Shown here: positions 44,045 to 53,296 of the stretch, in pieces
Layout of the letters: each line of letters begins with the position of its first letter
How positions within the stretch are numbered: position 1 is the first letter of the stretch
Source: Candidatus Gastranaerophilales bacterium
GTDB taxonomy: Bacteria > Cyanobacteriota > Vampirovibrionia > Gastranaerophilales > Gastranaerophilaceae
NCBI GenBank assembly: GCA_944322785.1
Contig: CALUPW010000002.1
Location: forward strand, 1-64,000
Direction of reading: 5' to 3'
DNA: 64,000 bases
Translations under genes and position numbers: made by a program
The notes under the pieces: model-generated
Told to the model about the DNA's origin: nothing
The model's database searches: none
What the model saw: the letters and a program-made list of their open reading frames with translations, nothing else

Positions 44045-44136
44045 AACAATATTATATCCCAAATTGTTATAAACTTGCCCGAAGTGTAATTTTATACTAA
44101 AATATCGGAAGTAATATTAAGGGATGATAAATACAA

Positions 44137-46293
44137 ATGGTAAGAATAAAAAGAACTAGTTCCGATAAAGCAGCCGCAAGAAAAAATATCGTGCGTAAGG
44201 AAAATAAATTTTTAAGAGCGGTAAAAATAACTTTTATTTTAGGTGTTGCCTTTGTACTGGCAGCCGGTGTTTCGTTCAATCTTTATCTCTCATCTTTGCC
44301 GCCGATAAATAATCTTGACGGCTTCAAACCAAATATTGTTACAAAATTCTATTCTCACGACGGAGAAATTATAAAAACTTTCACTGCATATACATATTCC
44401 CGTGTAGATATAAAAAATGTTCCTCAAGATTTTATCAATGCCCTTATTGCAACCGAAGACAAAAATTTTTACAATCACAACGGCTATGATTTATACGGAC
44501 TTGCCCGTTCAACCGTTCAAAACCTCATGGCACGCAAACTTGTTCAAGGTGCGAGTACAATTACCCAGCAGCTTGCAAGAATTTTGTTCCTTTCCAACGA
44601 AAAGACGTTTGACAGAAAGTTAAAAGAACTTGTGATTGCTGCAAGGATTGAAAAAACTATTTCAAAAGAACAAATTCTTGAAATGTATATGAATAATGTT
44701 TATTTAGGTTCCGGTGCCTACGGGGTTGAAGGTGCTGCGGAAATATATTTTAATAAAAAACTTAAAGAATTGACGCTTCCGGAACTTGCGCTTATTGCAG
44801 GACTTCCGCAGGCGCCGTCAGTGTATTCTCCGTTTAACAATCTTGATCTTGCAATCCAGCGCCGCAATCAGGTTCTTTTAAGAATGTATAAAATGAAATA
44901 TATTACAAAGGAACAGTATGAAAAAGCAAAAGAAGCAAAGGTAAAACTCAGCACCGTTCCAAAATTTTATACAACAAACAAAGCCCCTTATTTCTGTGAT
45001 TTAGTTATGGCAGAACTTGAAAAACTCGGGTTTGACGATACGGATATTTCACAGGGCGGTTATAAAATCGTAACTACACTTGATGCCAAGGCTCAGAAAG
45101 CCGCAAATGAAGCTATAATTAAGAATATGAATGCCTACGGCTTAAAAGGTAAAAACCAGCAGGCAGCAGTATTTTCATTCAGCCCGATAGACGGAAGAAT
45201 TCTTGCATACGCCGGCGGCAAAGATTATACACAAAGTCAGTTTGACCGTGTTCAGGCAGTAAGACCTGCGGGTTCTGCATTCAAACCTTTTGTTTATGCC
45301 GCAGCAATTGAAAAAGGTATAAATCCAAATGATTTTATTGATGATTCACCCGTTACGCTCGGTGACTGGTCGCCGCATAATTACGGCAAATACAGAGGTA
45401 AAATTCCGATTTATAAAGCGCTTATGTATTCATCAAACGTATGTGCCGCAAGATTGATTAAAGAAGTCGGAGTACGTTCGGTTATTCAGCTTGCAAGAGT
45501 TCTCGGGATATCCACCCCGCTTGAATACGATTACACAATCGCTTTGGGTTCAAACGGCACAAAGTTATATGAAATTACACGGGCATACGGCGCTTTTGCA
45601 AACGGCGGCTATGTAGTTCAGCCTTATGCAATTGAAAGTGTTGAAACTTCCCGTGGAAAAGTAGTTTACCGTGCACCCGCCGTCAAAGCTTCGCATCAGT
45701 TGAGTTATAATACAGCCGCCGTAATGACTGCTATGCTTAAAAATGTAATAAAAAGCGGAACGGGTGCTGCTGCTAATATCGGCAAACCCGCAGCAGGCAA
45801 AACCGGTACAACCGATGATTATAAAGACGCAAGTTTTATCGGATATACCCCGGATGTTGTAACAGGTGTATGGGTCGGAAATGATGATAATACAACAAAT
45901 TCAAAAGCAATTCAGGGCGGAACGGTTCCCGCACTTATCTGGCGTGATGTCATGAAGGTTGCGACAGCTCCTTATAAAAATGCGGATTTTGATTATCCCG
46001 AGGTTGAGCTTATAGATAGAAAAGCTCCTGTTGAAAAACCAAAAGAAGAAGAACAGGAAAATAAAGAAAATACGGAAAATTCCGGACAAAGTCAGGAAAA
46101 TACTCCGGATACTTCAGACACAATTCGTCCTGCAGTTACGCCGGCAGATGCGGTAAAGAATTTTAAACAGGTGCAGACAGAAAAACAAAATGCGGAACAA
46201 ACACCAGCTCCGGCACCACAGCCGCAGGCTCCGGTTCCTCAGCCAAAGGCTCCTGTTCCCGTACCAATGGCAGTACCGGAGAGTTTGCACTGA
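44137..46293 (+). CDS. Class A penicillin-binding protein (PBP1A-like)
   Basis: A 718-residue bifunctional peptidoglycan synthase. After a short basic tail, one membrane anchor (~27-50) leads to a glycosyltransferase domain (ALIATEDKNFYNHNGYDLYG, then QGASTITQQLAR) and a transpeptidase domain with the active-site PAGSAFKPF (SxxK), SSNVC and KTGTTDD motifs. A Pro/Gln/Ala-rich tail closes the protein. Its stop codon shares a base with the start of the RNase H gene, so the two are coupled. Confidence 0.95.
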   Translation: MVRIKRTSSDKAAARKNIVRKENKFLRAVKITFILGVAFVLAAGVSFNLYLSSLPPINNLDGFKPNIVTKFYSHDGEIIKTFTAYTYSRVDIKNVPQDFINALIATEDKNFYNHNGYDLYGLARSTVQNLMARKLVQGASTITQQLARILFLSNEKTFDRKLKELVIAARIEKTISKEQILEMYMNNVYLGSGAYGVEGAAEIYFNKKLKELTLPELALIAGLPQAPSVYSPFNNLDLAIQRRNQVLLRMYKMKYITKEQYEKAKEAKVKLSTVPKFYTTNKAPYFCDLVMAELEKLGFDDTDISQGGYKIVTTLDAKAQKAANEAIIKNMNAYGLKGKNQQAAVFSFSPIDGRILAYAGGKDYTQSQFDRVQAVRPAGSAFKPFVYAAAIEKGINPNDFIDDSPVTLGDWSPHNYGKYRGKIPIYKALMYSSNVCAARLIKEVGVRSVIQLARVLGISTPLEYDYTIALGSNGTKLYEITRAYGAFANGGYVVQPYAIESVETSRGKVVYRAPAVKASHQLSYNTAAVMTAMLKNVIKSGTGAAANIGKPAAGKTGTTDDYKDASFIGYTPDVVTGVWVGNDDNTTNSKAIQGGTVPALIWRDVMKVATAPYKNADFDYPEVELIDRKAPVEKPKEEEQENKENTENSGQSQENTPDTSDTIRPAVTPADAVKNFKQVQTEKQNAEQTPAPAPQPQAPVPQPKAPVPVPMAVPESLH

Positions 46294-46931
46294 TGAATGA
46301 AAATATTTTTATACCGCACATCGGAGTTGATGAATCAGGAAAAGGCGACTTTTTCGGGCCGCTTTGTGTGGCAGGGGTTCTTGTTGACGAAAAAAATGCC
46401 GAATATTTTCATTCACTCGGAATAAAAGACAGCAAAAAAATTTCGGATAAAAAAATTCTGGAACTTGAAACAAAAATAAAAGCTAATGCGCCGCACACTG
46501 TTATTGTTATTTCCAACAAACGTTACAACGAACTTTATGCAAACATAAAAAATCTCAATAAACTTCTTGCATGGGGGCATGCAAGAGCAATTGAAAATAT
46601 TTTGGAAAAAGATAGTTGTGAATATGCATTATCCGACCAGTTCGGGGATGAAGGACTTATCAAATCAGCTTTGATGAAAAAAGGCAGAGAAATAAGGCTT
46701 GAACAGATGGTGAGAGCGGAAAGCGACGTTGCGGTTGCTGCTGCCTCAATTCTTGCACGGGCGGCTTTTGTTCATAAAATTGCGGCACTTGAAAACGAAT
46801 TCGGCATTAAATTCCCGAAAGGATGTGCTTCGCAGGTAAAAGATGCGGCAAAAGAATTTATTCAAAAATTCGGTCGTGAAAGACTAAATGAGGTTTGCAA
46901 AACGCATTTTAAAACTTATAAAGAAGTATAG
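46293..46931 (+). CDS. rnhC: Ribonuclease HIII-type, short form
   Basis: A 212-residue enzyme that cleaves RNA in RNA/DNA hybrids. The signature GVDESGKGDFFGPL (~8-21) is that of RNase HIII rather than HII (which has DExGRG). Other catalytic acids lie in SDQF and in MVRAESDVAVAAASI. Full-length HIII proteins have an extra N-terminal substrate-binding domain of about 90 residues, which is missing here. ATG 46293 overlaps the preceding TGA by one base. Confidence 0.85.
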   Translation: MNENIFIPHIGVDESGKGDFFGPLCVAGVLVDEKNAEYFHSLGIKDSKKISDKKILELETKIKANAPHTVIVISNKRYNELYANIKNLNKLLAWGHARAIENILEKDSCEYALSDQFGDEGLIKSALMKKGREIRLEQMVRAESDVAVAAASILARAAFVHKIAALENEFGIKFPKGCASQVKDAAKEFIQKFGRERLNEVCKTHFKTYKEV

Positions 46932-46940
46932 TTTTATAGC

Positions 46941-46971
46941 AAAAATCCCGAGGTTTTACTCGGGATTTTTT
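46941..46971 (+). terminator. Terminator after RNase HIII
   Basis: AAAAATCCCGAG, GTTTTA loop, CTCGGGATTTTTT. Confidence 0.9.
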
Positions 46972-46994
46972 GTAAATTTTGTTTAGTTCAGAAT

Positions 46995-47354
46995 TTATTC
47001 TTCAACATCCTCGTCTTTTTCTTCAATAACATCTGTCCTGATTGAAGATTTGTCAAATCCTGATGTTTTTTCTTTCTGTTTTTTAATCTGTCTTGCAAGT
47101 TTGTCTGCCAGCAAATCAATACTTGCATACATTGATTCTGCGGCCTCCTCTACCCGAATTGTACCGCTGTTTGTTTTGCACAAAACTTCTGCTACATGTT
47201 TATCCGATGCAGCTGGATTTTTGATGACGGTTAATACGACTTCAATTCCCTGAATTTGATCGTAATGACTTGCAACTTTGCCCAGTTTCTCTTTTACATA
47301 AGCCTTGATTGCATCAGTAATTTCAATGTTTCGTCCGTTAACGTGAATGTGCAT
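46995..47354 (-). CDS. hpf: Ribosome hibernation promoting factor, short type
   Basis: A 119-residue S30AE-family protein (MHIHVNGRNIEITDAIKAYV, then VLTVIKNPAASDKHVAEVLC) that binds the small subunit and inactivates ribosomes in starvation. The acidic tail is short; the long-form C-terminal dimerisation domain is absent. AGGAGGTTC precedes the ATG. Confidence 0.92.
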   Translation of the reverse strand: MHIHVNGRNIEITDAIKAYVKEKLGKVASHYDQIQGIEVVLTVIKNPAASDKHVAEVLCKTNSGTIRVEEAAESMYASIDLLADKLARQIKKQKEKTSGFDKSSIRTDVIEEKDEDVEE

Positions 47355-47498
47355 CTGAACCTCCTATTTATACTGCTTATATAGTATAACATAATAATGA
47401 TTTTTTTTAAAGGGTAAATATTATTCCCGTTAACTTGATTTTAACATTTTGCAGGGTGTATCTGATGCATAACTGACACAACACAAGGATTTAACGGA

Positions 47499-47702
47499 TT
47501 AATCTTCCAGAATGAACTGCTGCAATTCAACATTAGGCGTGCCGATAACACGAACCAGTTCAAGAACTGATGCTTTCATCTGGCATTTTTGTGATGAGCC
47601 GCTGAAAAAATCTTTATAAAAACAACCTTCGCAGTTGCAACCACGCTTGTAACATTCCAGAGCTGTCGGAGTCCATCTTCTGACGGCAACTGCTCTACCC
47701 AT
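47499..47702 (-). CDS. Small Cys-rich protein, lineage-specific
   Basis: A 67-residue protein. A basic N-terminal helix (MGRAVAVRRWTPTALECY) is followed by a cluster C-x(5)-C-x-x-C (YKRGCNCEGCFYKDF) and one more Cys, which may bind zinc or iron, and then a hydrophobic helix. The frame runs to TTG 47720, but ATG 47702 has TAGAGAT before it. Probably a small regulator; no function is known to me. The gap 47721-48069 holds no other gene, only a CATG-rich AT stretch at 47950-48010. Confidence 0.6.
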   Translation of the reverse strand: MGRAVAVRRWTPTALECYKRGCNCEGCFYKDFFSGSSQKCQMKASVLELVRVIGTPNVELQQFILED

Positions 47703-48069
47703 ATCTCTACTTCTAAACAATTTATACTATCTCCAAACTTTAATCTACAACAATAGCAAAGTTTCCAACCCTGTAACAGGCTGTTTTCTCCACCCCTTGC
47801 GGTCTTTCGACCACCTCTTAATTACATTATAGGAAATCAGTTTATTTTTTCAAGGGCACAACATGAGAATATTAACAATTGTAACGAAAGTCTTAAACCT
47901 AACTTTTTTGCGGGTTTTGTGCGGTCAACCTCCGTAAAAACTAAACTATTACATGGTTTTGGGATTTTTAAGCATGAAATCATGCATGTGGCATGGTTTT
48001 TCATGATTTTATATTTTATTAAGTTTTGTAAAAGATTAAATGTATGACTGCATACCGGGCATGCCTTTT

Positions 48070-48612
48070 TTACAAAACAGCTTTGACAGCGAGTGCCATC
48101 AAGATAATTCCGCCTGAAATTTCCAGAATTTTGGAGGGAAATTTTTTAAAAAGATTTCCGAACCAGAATCCGAAAAGCGACATCAAAAAAGATGCGCATC
48201 CGATTACGAGTGCGGGCAGCAAAATTTCTGCTCCGCTGAAGCTGATGCTTGCACCGGCCGCAAGAGCGTCGATACTGGTTGCAATCCCCATTGTCATAAG
48301 GCATGTAAATCCTATACAGCAAACGGGTTCGTCTTCTTTTTTCTCAAATGCTTCAATAATAAACTTTATTCCAAGCATCATAAATATTGTAAAAACAAGC
48401 CAGTGGCTGAAGGTTTCGACGTATTTATTTATAAAATTAGCAAAAACATATCCGATTGCAGGCATAACACCCTGAAAAATTCCCATTGTCAGTGCAAGAA
48501 GGAAAGAATTTTTGCGGCGGTTAGCGGTAAAAATAAGCCCCTGTGAAAATGAAACCACACAGCAGTCAATCCCTAAGGCAATTGCGAGCAAAATTATTTC
48601 AAATGAATTCAA
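48070..48612 (-). CDS. mntP: Manganese exporter MntP
   Basis: A 180-residue inner-membrane protein with six predicted helices and the two Asp of the family, ALGIDCCVVSFSQG (~12-26) and GIATSIDALAAGAS (~108-121), which line the transport path. It would pump Mn2+ out of the cell. The gene start overlaps the end of the DUF4127 gene by 14 bases. In some bacteria the family is controlled by a yybP-ykoY RNA, but no such element is seen here. Confidence 0.9.
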   Translation of the reverse strand: MNSFEIILLAIALGIDCCVVSFSQGLIFTANRRKNSFLLALTMGIFQGVMPAIGYVFANFINKYVETFSHWLVFTIFMMLGIKFIIEAFEKKEDEPVCCIGFTCLMTMGIATSIDALAAGASISFSGAEILLPALVIGCASFLMSLFGFWFGNLFKKFPSKILEISGGIILMALAVKAVL

Positions 48613-49939
48613 TTTTCACCTCAAAAAGTCTGTTCCACGGGAATTTATAATTTACATTGTAATCTGTTTTTAAAAAATTTTGAATTCGGGATTTGTAAGG
48701 ATTCATCAGATTGTCAAGTTCTTCTACATCGGGTTTTTCAAGTTTTTGGCGGCAGTTTGCCTGATACGCCCAGTCGTCAAGAAATCTGGTCATTTGAAGT
48801 TTCAAAAAAGCGTTATGGCTATATTTTTCTGCAGCGAATTTTATTTTAGCGGCACAAATCAGGCTTCCGAGAGTGTTGGCAGACGTGTTCCATGCCGAAT
48901 ATCCGAAAAATTGTTCATCAACAGGCTTTTCAAGAATTTGTTTTACGAGATTGTTGTCCCCGCCGTTAGCAAACCTTACATCTGCAATCATGTAGGGTTT
49001 TTTAGGCGGCTGCCATCTGCCGCCGAAAGGTTCGGTTGGGATTTTCATAACAATTTCACCCTGACGTTCTTTAAAATTATTGACAAAAAGCAGAATATCC
49101 GCATTATCTATTTCGCTAATTTGGCATCCTGCAAGTTCAAGCTGTCCTTTTACGGAATTTTCAATGGAAACATCTTCATAGTTTGAAATCAGGTTTTTGA
49201 AATCCGGCTCTAAAAATACCGGTGCGATTTTTAGAGGTGATGAAACAGCCCGTGCAAGAAGTGTTAGAGGGATTTCATCGGCGCCGGTTTTTGTAAATCC
49301 GCCGAGTTTTTCAAGAATTTGAGCTTCCTGAACATTAAAACCGTATTCGGCACAGTCGTCTTTTGAGAAAATCAGAGTATCAAAAAATCCTTCTTTCTGC
49401 CATTCAAGATAAATTTTATTTATTTCAAAATTTCGCTTTCTTGTATTTAAATAATCGTCTAGAATTTCTGTCGGGATTACGTTTGTAATACAGCTTTCAC
49501 ATCCGAGTTTGTGGGTTTGATAGGAGTAGTCAAAAATTTTTTTCCCCCATTTTGACCAGTATTCTTTTTCTTCTTCGTTTATATTGTTGTTTGAAATGCG
49601 CATTATGCTTGAAAATGCATAAATTTTTGCTTCTTTTTCTTTCAGAATGTCTTTAAATTTTAAAATTCTTGATTTAATTTCCTCAAAACTTTCAGGGCAT
49701 CTTCTGGACGGTATAAGTCCGCCGTATGCGATTGTATCAAGAGAAATTATAAACGCATCAAGTTTTGGGAGTGTTTTAATCCATTCAAAAATTTCATCGG
49801 TTTTTGCATATTTTGTCAAATCGCCCAGAAGTTCTTCCGGCGGCAAAAACAAATTGATTGCGCCGTCGATTTCGGCTATGTCTTTAGCCAGCGTGTAACA
49901 TACGGGACGATTGTCTATTGGAATAAATCCTATGTTCAT
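48599..49939 (-). CDS. DUF4127 family protein
   Basis: A 446-residue protein of the DUF4127 family, recognised by MNIGFIPIDNRPVCYTLAKD (1-20), FIISLDTIAYGGLIPSRR (~78-95) and DVRFANGGDNNLV. Its biochemical role is not known to me; conserved Asp and Arg suggest a hydrolase-like site. Start at ATG 49939, since 31 further upstream codons have no ribosome site and would cross into the ubiE promoter. It overlaps mntP by 14 bases. Confidence 0.82.
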   Translation of the reverse strand: MNIGFIPIDNRPVCYTLAKDIAEIDGAINLFLPPEELLGDLTKYAKTDEIFEWIKTLPKLDAFIISLDTIAYGGLIPSRRCPESFEEIKSRILKFKDILKEKEAKIYAFSSIMRISNNNINEEEKEYWSKWGKKIFDYSYQTHKLGCESCITNVIPTEILDDYLNTRKRNFEINKIYLEWQKEGFFDTLIFSKDDCAEYGFNVQEAQILEKLGGFTKTGADEIPLTLLARAVSSPLKIAPVFLEPDFKNLISNYEDVSIENSVKGQLELAGCQISEIDNADILLFVNNFKERQGEIVMKIPTEPFGGRWQPPKKPYMIADVRFANGGDNNLVKQILEKPVDEQFFGYSAWNTSANTLGSLICAAKIKFAAEKYSHNAFLKLQMTRFLDDWAYQANCRQKLEKPDVEELDNLMNPYKSRIQNFLKTDYNVNYKFPWNRLFEVKIEFI

Positions 49940-49988
49940 AAATTTATTATATGTTAATATCAGGATATTGCAAAACAGGTTAAATTTT

Positions 49989-50657
49989 ATGACATTATCA
50001 AAAACACCGGAAAATATCCGTTCTCTATTCAACGAAATTGCGGGAAAATACGATTTTATGAATAATTTGATATCTTTTGGTCTTCACAAAAGCATCAAAG
50101 AAAAATCAGTAAAGCTGCTTGATTTAAAGCCGCATTCAAAAGTCCTTGATGCCTGCTGCGGGACAGGTGATATTATTGAAATTATAAAGAAAATTCAGCC
50201 GCTGGCGGAGGTGACCGGTCTTGATTTTTCCGGCAAAATGCTTGAAATTGCAGGAAAAAGAATTGAAAATATAAATTTTATTCAATCTGATGTAACAAAA
50301 CTTGATTTTCCTGATAACAATTTTGATTTTGTTACAATGGCATTCGGACTCAGGAATATACAAAATCCTGAAAAGGCTTTGAATGAAGTTTACAGAGTTT
50401 TAAAACCCGGCGGCGAATTTTTGCATCTTGATTTCGGGAAAAAGAATTTTTTAAGCGGAATATTTGATTTGGAAGTTCCGTTTATGGCAAAACTTTTTTA
50501 TGGAAACAAAATCCCGTATGAATATTTGATAAAATCGAAAAAAAATTTTCCGGAACCTGATGAACTTATAGAGGATTTTGAAAAATGCGGGTTTAAATTT
50601 AAAACAAAAAAGGATTTTGCAGGCAGTGCAATTTCTGCGCAGGTTATGAAAAAGTAA
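49989..50657 (+). CDS. ubiE: Demethylmenaquinone/ubiquinone methyltransferase
   Basis: A 222-residue SAM-dependent C-methyltransferase, the last step of menaquinone (menG) or ubiquinone synthesis. Motif I is VLDACCGTGDI (~45), then VTGLDFSGKML, NNFDFVTMAFGLRN and the family end. ATG 49989 is the start that aligns with the family; the longer frame from 49911 overlaps the divergent gene. Two Cys in motif I (DACCGTGD) are normal. Confidence 0.92.
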   Translation: MTLSKTPENIRSLFNEIAGKYDFMNNLISFGLHKSIKEKSVKLLDLKPHSKVLDACCGTGDIIEIIKKIQPLAEVTGLDFSGKMLEIAGKRIENINFIQSDVTKLDFPDNNFDFVTMAFGLRNIQNPEKALNEVYRVLKPGGEFLHLDFGKKNFLSGIFDLEVPFMAKLFYGNKIPYEYLIKSKKNFPEPDELIEDFEKCGFKFKTKKDFAGSAISAQVMKK

Positions 50658-50664
50658 TTTTCAA

Positions 50665-51669
50665 TTAAAGTATTCCGTAAATATTTTCGCCTTTAAGATT
50701 ATTTCTTATTTGATTCATAGTATTTTCAAGAATATAATTTACGACTTCTTCCGTATTGTATGCAATATGCGGCGTTATAATTACATTGTTCTGTTGTTTC
50801 ATCAAATCAATATAAACTTCCTCCTCACGGCAAAGTTCTGTGACGAAATTTTCCTTACGACAGATATTATTTTTGTAAGGGCATTTTTTTGTATCAAGTG
50901 CGGCACCTTTTATTTTTTTAGTTGCAATTGCTTCATAAAGACTTTTGCAATCGACAAGCCGAATTGAGGAAGTGTTTATAAAATACGAGTTTTCTTTCAT
51001 CAGACTAAATTCATCATTTGAAAACATATGAAAATTATCACATGTATATGGTATATGAACGGTAATAATATCTGATTTTTTAAGTAAATTGTTAAAATCA
51101 AGATATTCAACATTGTATTTGTTTATCAATTCTTTTTTAATTCGAAGGTCATATCCGTAAATTTTCATGTTAAAAAAGTTCGCAATTTTACATACGGCAT
51201 CCCCGATTGAACCTGTTCCGACAATACCGATTGAAAGTTTTGATACATCATGTCCTGCGAGGTCTTCTAAATTCACGTTATCTTTTTGTGAAGGCATAAG
51301 GTTTCTTATAAGGGCGAAAATCAAGCAGAATGTAAACTGTGCAACAGATTTCCTCCCGTAATCCGGCACGTTTAAGACAGCAATATTTCGTTCGAGCGCT
51401 TCTTTTTTTGATATATGATCGTATGCCGTTGAACGTGTCGAAATTATTCTTAAATTTTTAAACTCCCTAATTACATCTTCACTAACCTCGGAATCCGTAA
51501 ACACGCTTATTATAACCGCATTGTCCTTTATATCGGCCGGAATGTTTCGGACACTTTGCGGTGTCAAACTTTCACTGAAAAAAGTGAATTTAAAATTTTC
51601 AAACCTGTTATTTTCAAAAAAAGATTTTTCATTTTCTTTTAAATCAAAAATAACCATTTCAATCGCCAT
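50665..51669 (-). CDS. D-2-hydroxyacid dehydrogenase, D-lactate dehydrogenase-like
   Basis: A 334-residue NAD-dependent enzyme. Rossmann motif GIVGTGSIGDAVCKIA (~147-162), the substrate Arg in INTSSIRLVDCKSL, the GAALDTKKC region and the final catalytic His in IITPHIAYNT. The closest type is D-lactate dehydrogenase or hydroxyisocaproate dehydrogenase. It would reduce pyruvate-like acids. AAAAGGAG precedes ATG 51669. Convergent with ubiE. Confidence 0.9.
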   Translation of the reverse strand: MAIEMVIFDLKENEKSFFENNRFENFKFTFFSESLTPQSVRNIPADIKDNAVIISVFTDSEVSEDVIREFKNLRIISTRSTAYDHISKKEALERNIAVLNVPDYGRKSVAQFTFCLIFALIRNLMPSQKDNVNLEDLAGHDVSKLSIGIVGTGSIGDAVCKIANFFNMKIYGYDLRIKKELINKYNVEYLDFNNLLKKSDIITVHIPYTCDNFHMFSNDEFSLMKENSYFINTSSIRLVDCKSLYEAIATKKIKGAALDTKKCPYKNNICRKENFVTELCREEEVYIDLMKQQNNVIITPHIAYNTEEVVNYILENTMNQIRNNLKGENIYGIL

Positions 51670-51832
51670 AACTTCTCCTTTTTTGTTAATTATTTCGTAT
51701 TAAAAAAATCATATCCATTAAACTTGTGTCTATGTTTTATTTTTTCAAATACAGCCTTCAGGTCTAATGAAACCGGAGTCAAAAAGGTTTATCTTAATAA
51801 TGTGAAAAGAAAATATTAAAATTAAATTGTCC

Positions 51833-52045
51833 GGTAAGATAAAAGCCGGAAATTCGTATCCTAAAGCCGAATTCTCCTGCGATTATGCGGGCGTGGTGCA
51901 TAGCTTACAAGAACCTCTTGCAAATATGCTAAATTAGCGGCGGGATACGGACTAAAGCGGCTGCGGACAGACCACCACGAATCTGTCTTAAATTTGCAGC
52001 CGGAAAAAGAGGCGTAACGGGTAATACTGTTGCGCCCTTTATATT
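51833..52045 (+). ncRNA. Candidate structured RNA, multi-stem, terminator-like 3' end
   Basis: A ~210-base gene-free stretch with nested pairings: CGTATCC (51857) with GGATACG (~51944), GCCG with CGGC inside it, and a local CCTGC/GCGGG hairpin. GGCTGC pairs with GCAGCC and encloses the perfect GACAGA/TCTGTC hairpin, and CCGG pairs with CCGG at the 5' side. The 3' end GGCGTAAC, then GTTGCGCC and CTTTATATTTT, looks like a terminator. No RNA family is recognised; RNase P, tmRNA, SRP and 6S signatures were looked for and not seen. Strand is chosen from the terminator. Confidence 0.5.
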
Positions 52046-52149
52046 TTATATTGAAAAGTTCTATAAAACTTGTTATAATAAAAACGTAAAAATATTGAAA
52101 TACAAAGGAGCTTAAAAAGTATGGAAACCATTGATATTACTGGATTACA

Positions 52150-52161
52150 GGGGGGGGGGGG
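52150..52161 (+). repeat. Poly-G(12) homopolymer
   Basis: Twelve G in a row, 29 bases after a well-placed ATG. Length changes by slippage would switch the frame. Confidence 0.9.
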
Positions 52162-52364
52162 CAACCCGTAAAACAGGCTCCTGCTGCGGTTTAGACTTAT
52201 GTCATTCTGAGGATAAGGACAATTCAAGTCCAAAGATTGAAGAATTTTACGAAAAAATGAAACGTCATTCCGGACTGGCTGCAAAATCCGTTGAGACAGA
52301 GTCGAAACGAGATTTTATGCCCCTACCTGGTGATCCGGAATCTATCAATGCAGATAAAGACAGA

Positions 52365-52384
52365 CTCCGGCTCGGGGGCCGGAG
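52365..52384. repeat. REP-like palindrome, copy 1
   Basis: CTCCGGC-TCGGGG-GCCGGAG followed by TGACG. Copy 2 at 54875 differs at the stem ends by a compensated pair. Confidence 0.65.
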
Positions 52385-52448
52385 TGACGAAGGCAGCAGG
52401 ACGCCATGCACCACCTTCCGTCACTCTGACGAAAGTCAGAGTCTATCA

Positions 52449-53210
52449 ATGCCGGTTAATTCAATCCGGTACTTTTGGCAGCAAAAGTCCCGCAAAGCCG
52501 CCTTCACCATGGCAGAAGTTCTGATAACGCTTGGAATAATCGGCATAGTCGCCGCAATGACACTGCCTTCTTTAATTGGCAAATATCAGAAAAAAGTAAC
52601 AGTAACCCGCTTAAAACGAACATACACCGTATTATCACAGGCAGTTCAGCGCTCAATCGCCGACAACGGCGACCCATCGGGCTGGGGATTGGAAGGATTT
52701 TATAATACAGCTCCTACAGATGAAAATCTTCAAAAGTTTATAGAAACTTTTTCAAAAACATATATAGTTCCATACCTTGCAAAAATCAATAAAATAGAAT
52801 TCGGTACATTCAAAGATTTGGGTTACAAAGATATAAAATATAACGGTTCTGGTTTCACTTCTGAACAAATGTTGAATGTTAAGGGACAAATGCTTATATT
52901 GAATGACGGCACTGTTCTTCAAATTCGTATGACTACCTACAATTACGGAACTGAAGAAGACAGAGATGATAAATTCCAAAATATATATATAACAGTGGAT
53001 ATAAACGGGTTTAGCGGTCCTAATACTGTTGGAAAAGATATTTTTATGTTTTATGTGGAGTCCCTAACCGGAAAATTTGATTTTTATGGATATCCATTAA
53101 AAGATATAACACGACAACAGGTATATAGCCGATGCAAATCTGAATCAAACACCTGCGGCAGACTAATTCTAATGGACGGCTGGGAAATCAAAGACGATTA
53201 TCCGTGGTAA
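52449..53210 (+). CDS. Type IV pilin-like (prepilin) secreted protein
   Basis: A protein of about 253 residues when started at ATG 52449. A short basic leader ends KAAFTMAEVLITLGIIGIVA, a prepilin peptidase site with Phe+1 and Glu+5, followed by a hydrophobic helix. The globular C-terminal part has the block TVDINGFSGPNTVGKDIFMF, also present in the pilin-like protein at 62863. It probably becomes a pilin or pseudopilin or a surface subunit. The true start is uncertain: the frame is open far upstream, and a poly-G tract may control an upstream ATG. Confidence 0.7.
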   Translation: MPVNSIRYFWQQKSRKAAFTMAEVLITLGIIGIVAAMTLPSLIGKYQKKVTVTRLKRTYTVLSQAVQRSIADNGDPSGWGLEGFYNTAPTDENLQKFIETFSKTYIVPYLAKINKIEFGTFKDLGYKDIKYNGSGFTSEQMLNVKGQMLILNDGTVLQIRMTTYNYGTEEDRDDKFQNIYITVDINGFSGPNTVGKDIFMFYVESLTGKFDFYGYPLKDITRQQVYSRCKSESNTCGRLILMDGWEIKDDYPW

Positions 53211-53296
53211 AAATAAATAAAAATTAACATAATGTGATTTTTTATCCTGCCTTTGCTATTATAATTGCACACACCGAAAACGGGAGAGAAAATCAA

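Larger units (their letters stand above)
52121..52448 (+). pseudogene. Poly-G-interrupted frame with REP-like palindromes
   Basis: AAAGGAG is followed 10 bases later by ATG 52121, which reads METIDITGLQ and enters a run of 12 G (52150-52161). With 12 G the frame stops two codons later. With 11 or 14 G it would join the long frame that ends in the pilin-like protein; with 13 G it gives 24 residues. The downstream stretch 52165-52448 is unlike protein and holds palindromes (52365-52384, and CTGAC/GTCAG), so it may be inserted repeat DNA. Confidence 0.45.

Noticed and set aside
46293-46931. Ordinary RNase HII
   Set aside because: The active-site signature is DESGKGDFFGPL, typical of HIII, although the length is closer to HII.
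47950-48010. CATG-rich palindromes as an operator for mntP
   Set aside because: They lie downstream of the mntP stop, not at its start, and at a distance from the start of the next minus-strand gene.
51833-52045. RNase P RNA, tmRNA, SRP RNA or 6S RNA
   Set aside because: I saw no GGAAAGTCC box, tag reading frame, SRP apical loop or single long 6S hairpin; the multi-stem layout fits none of them.
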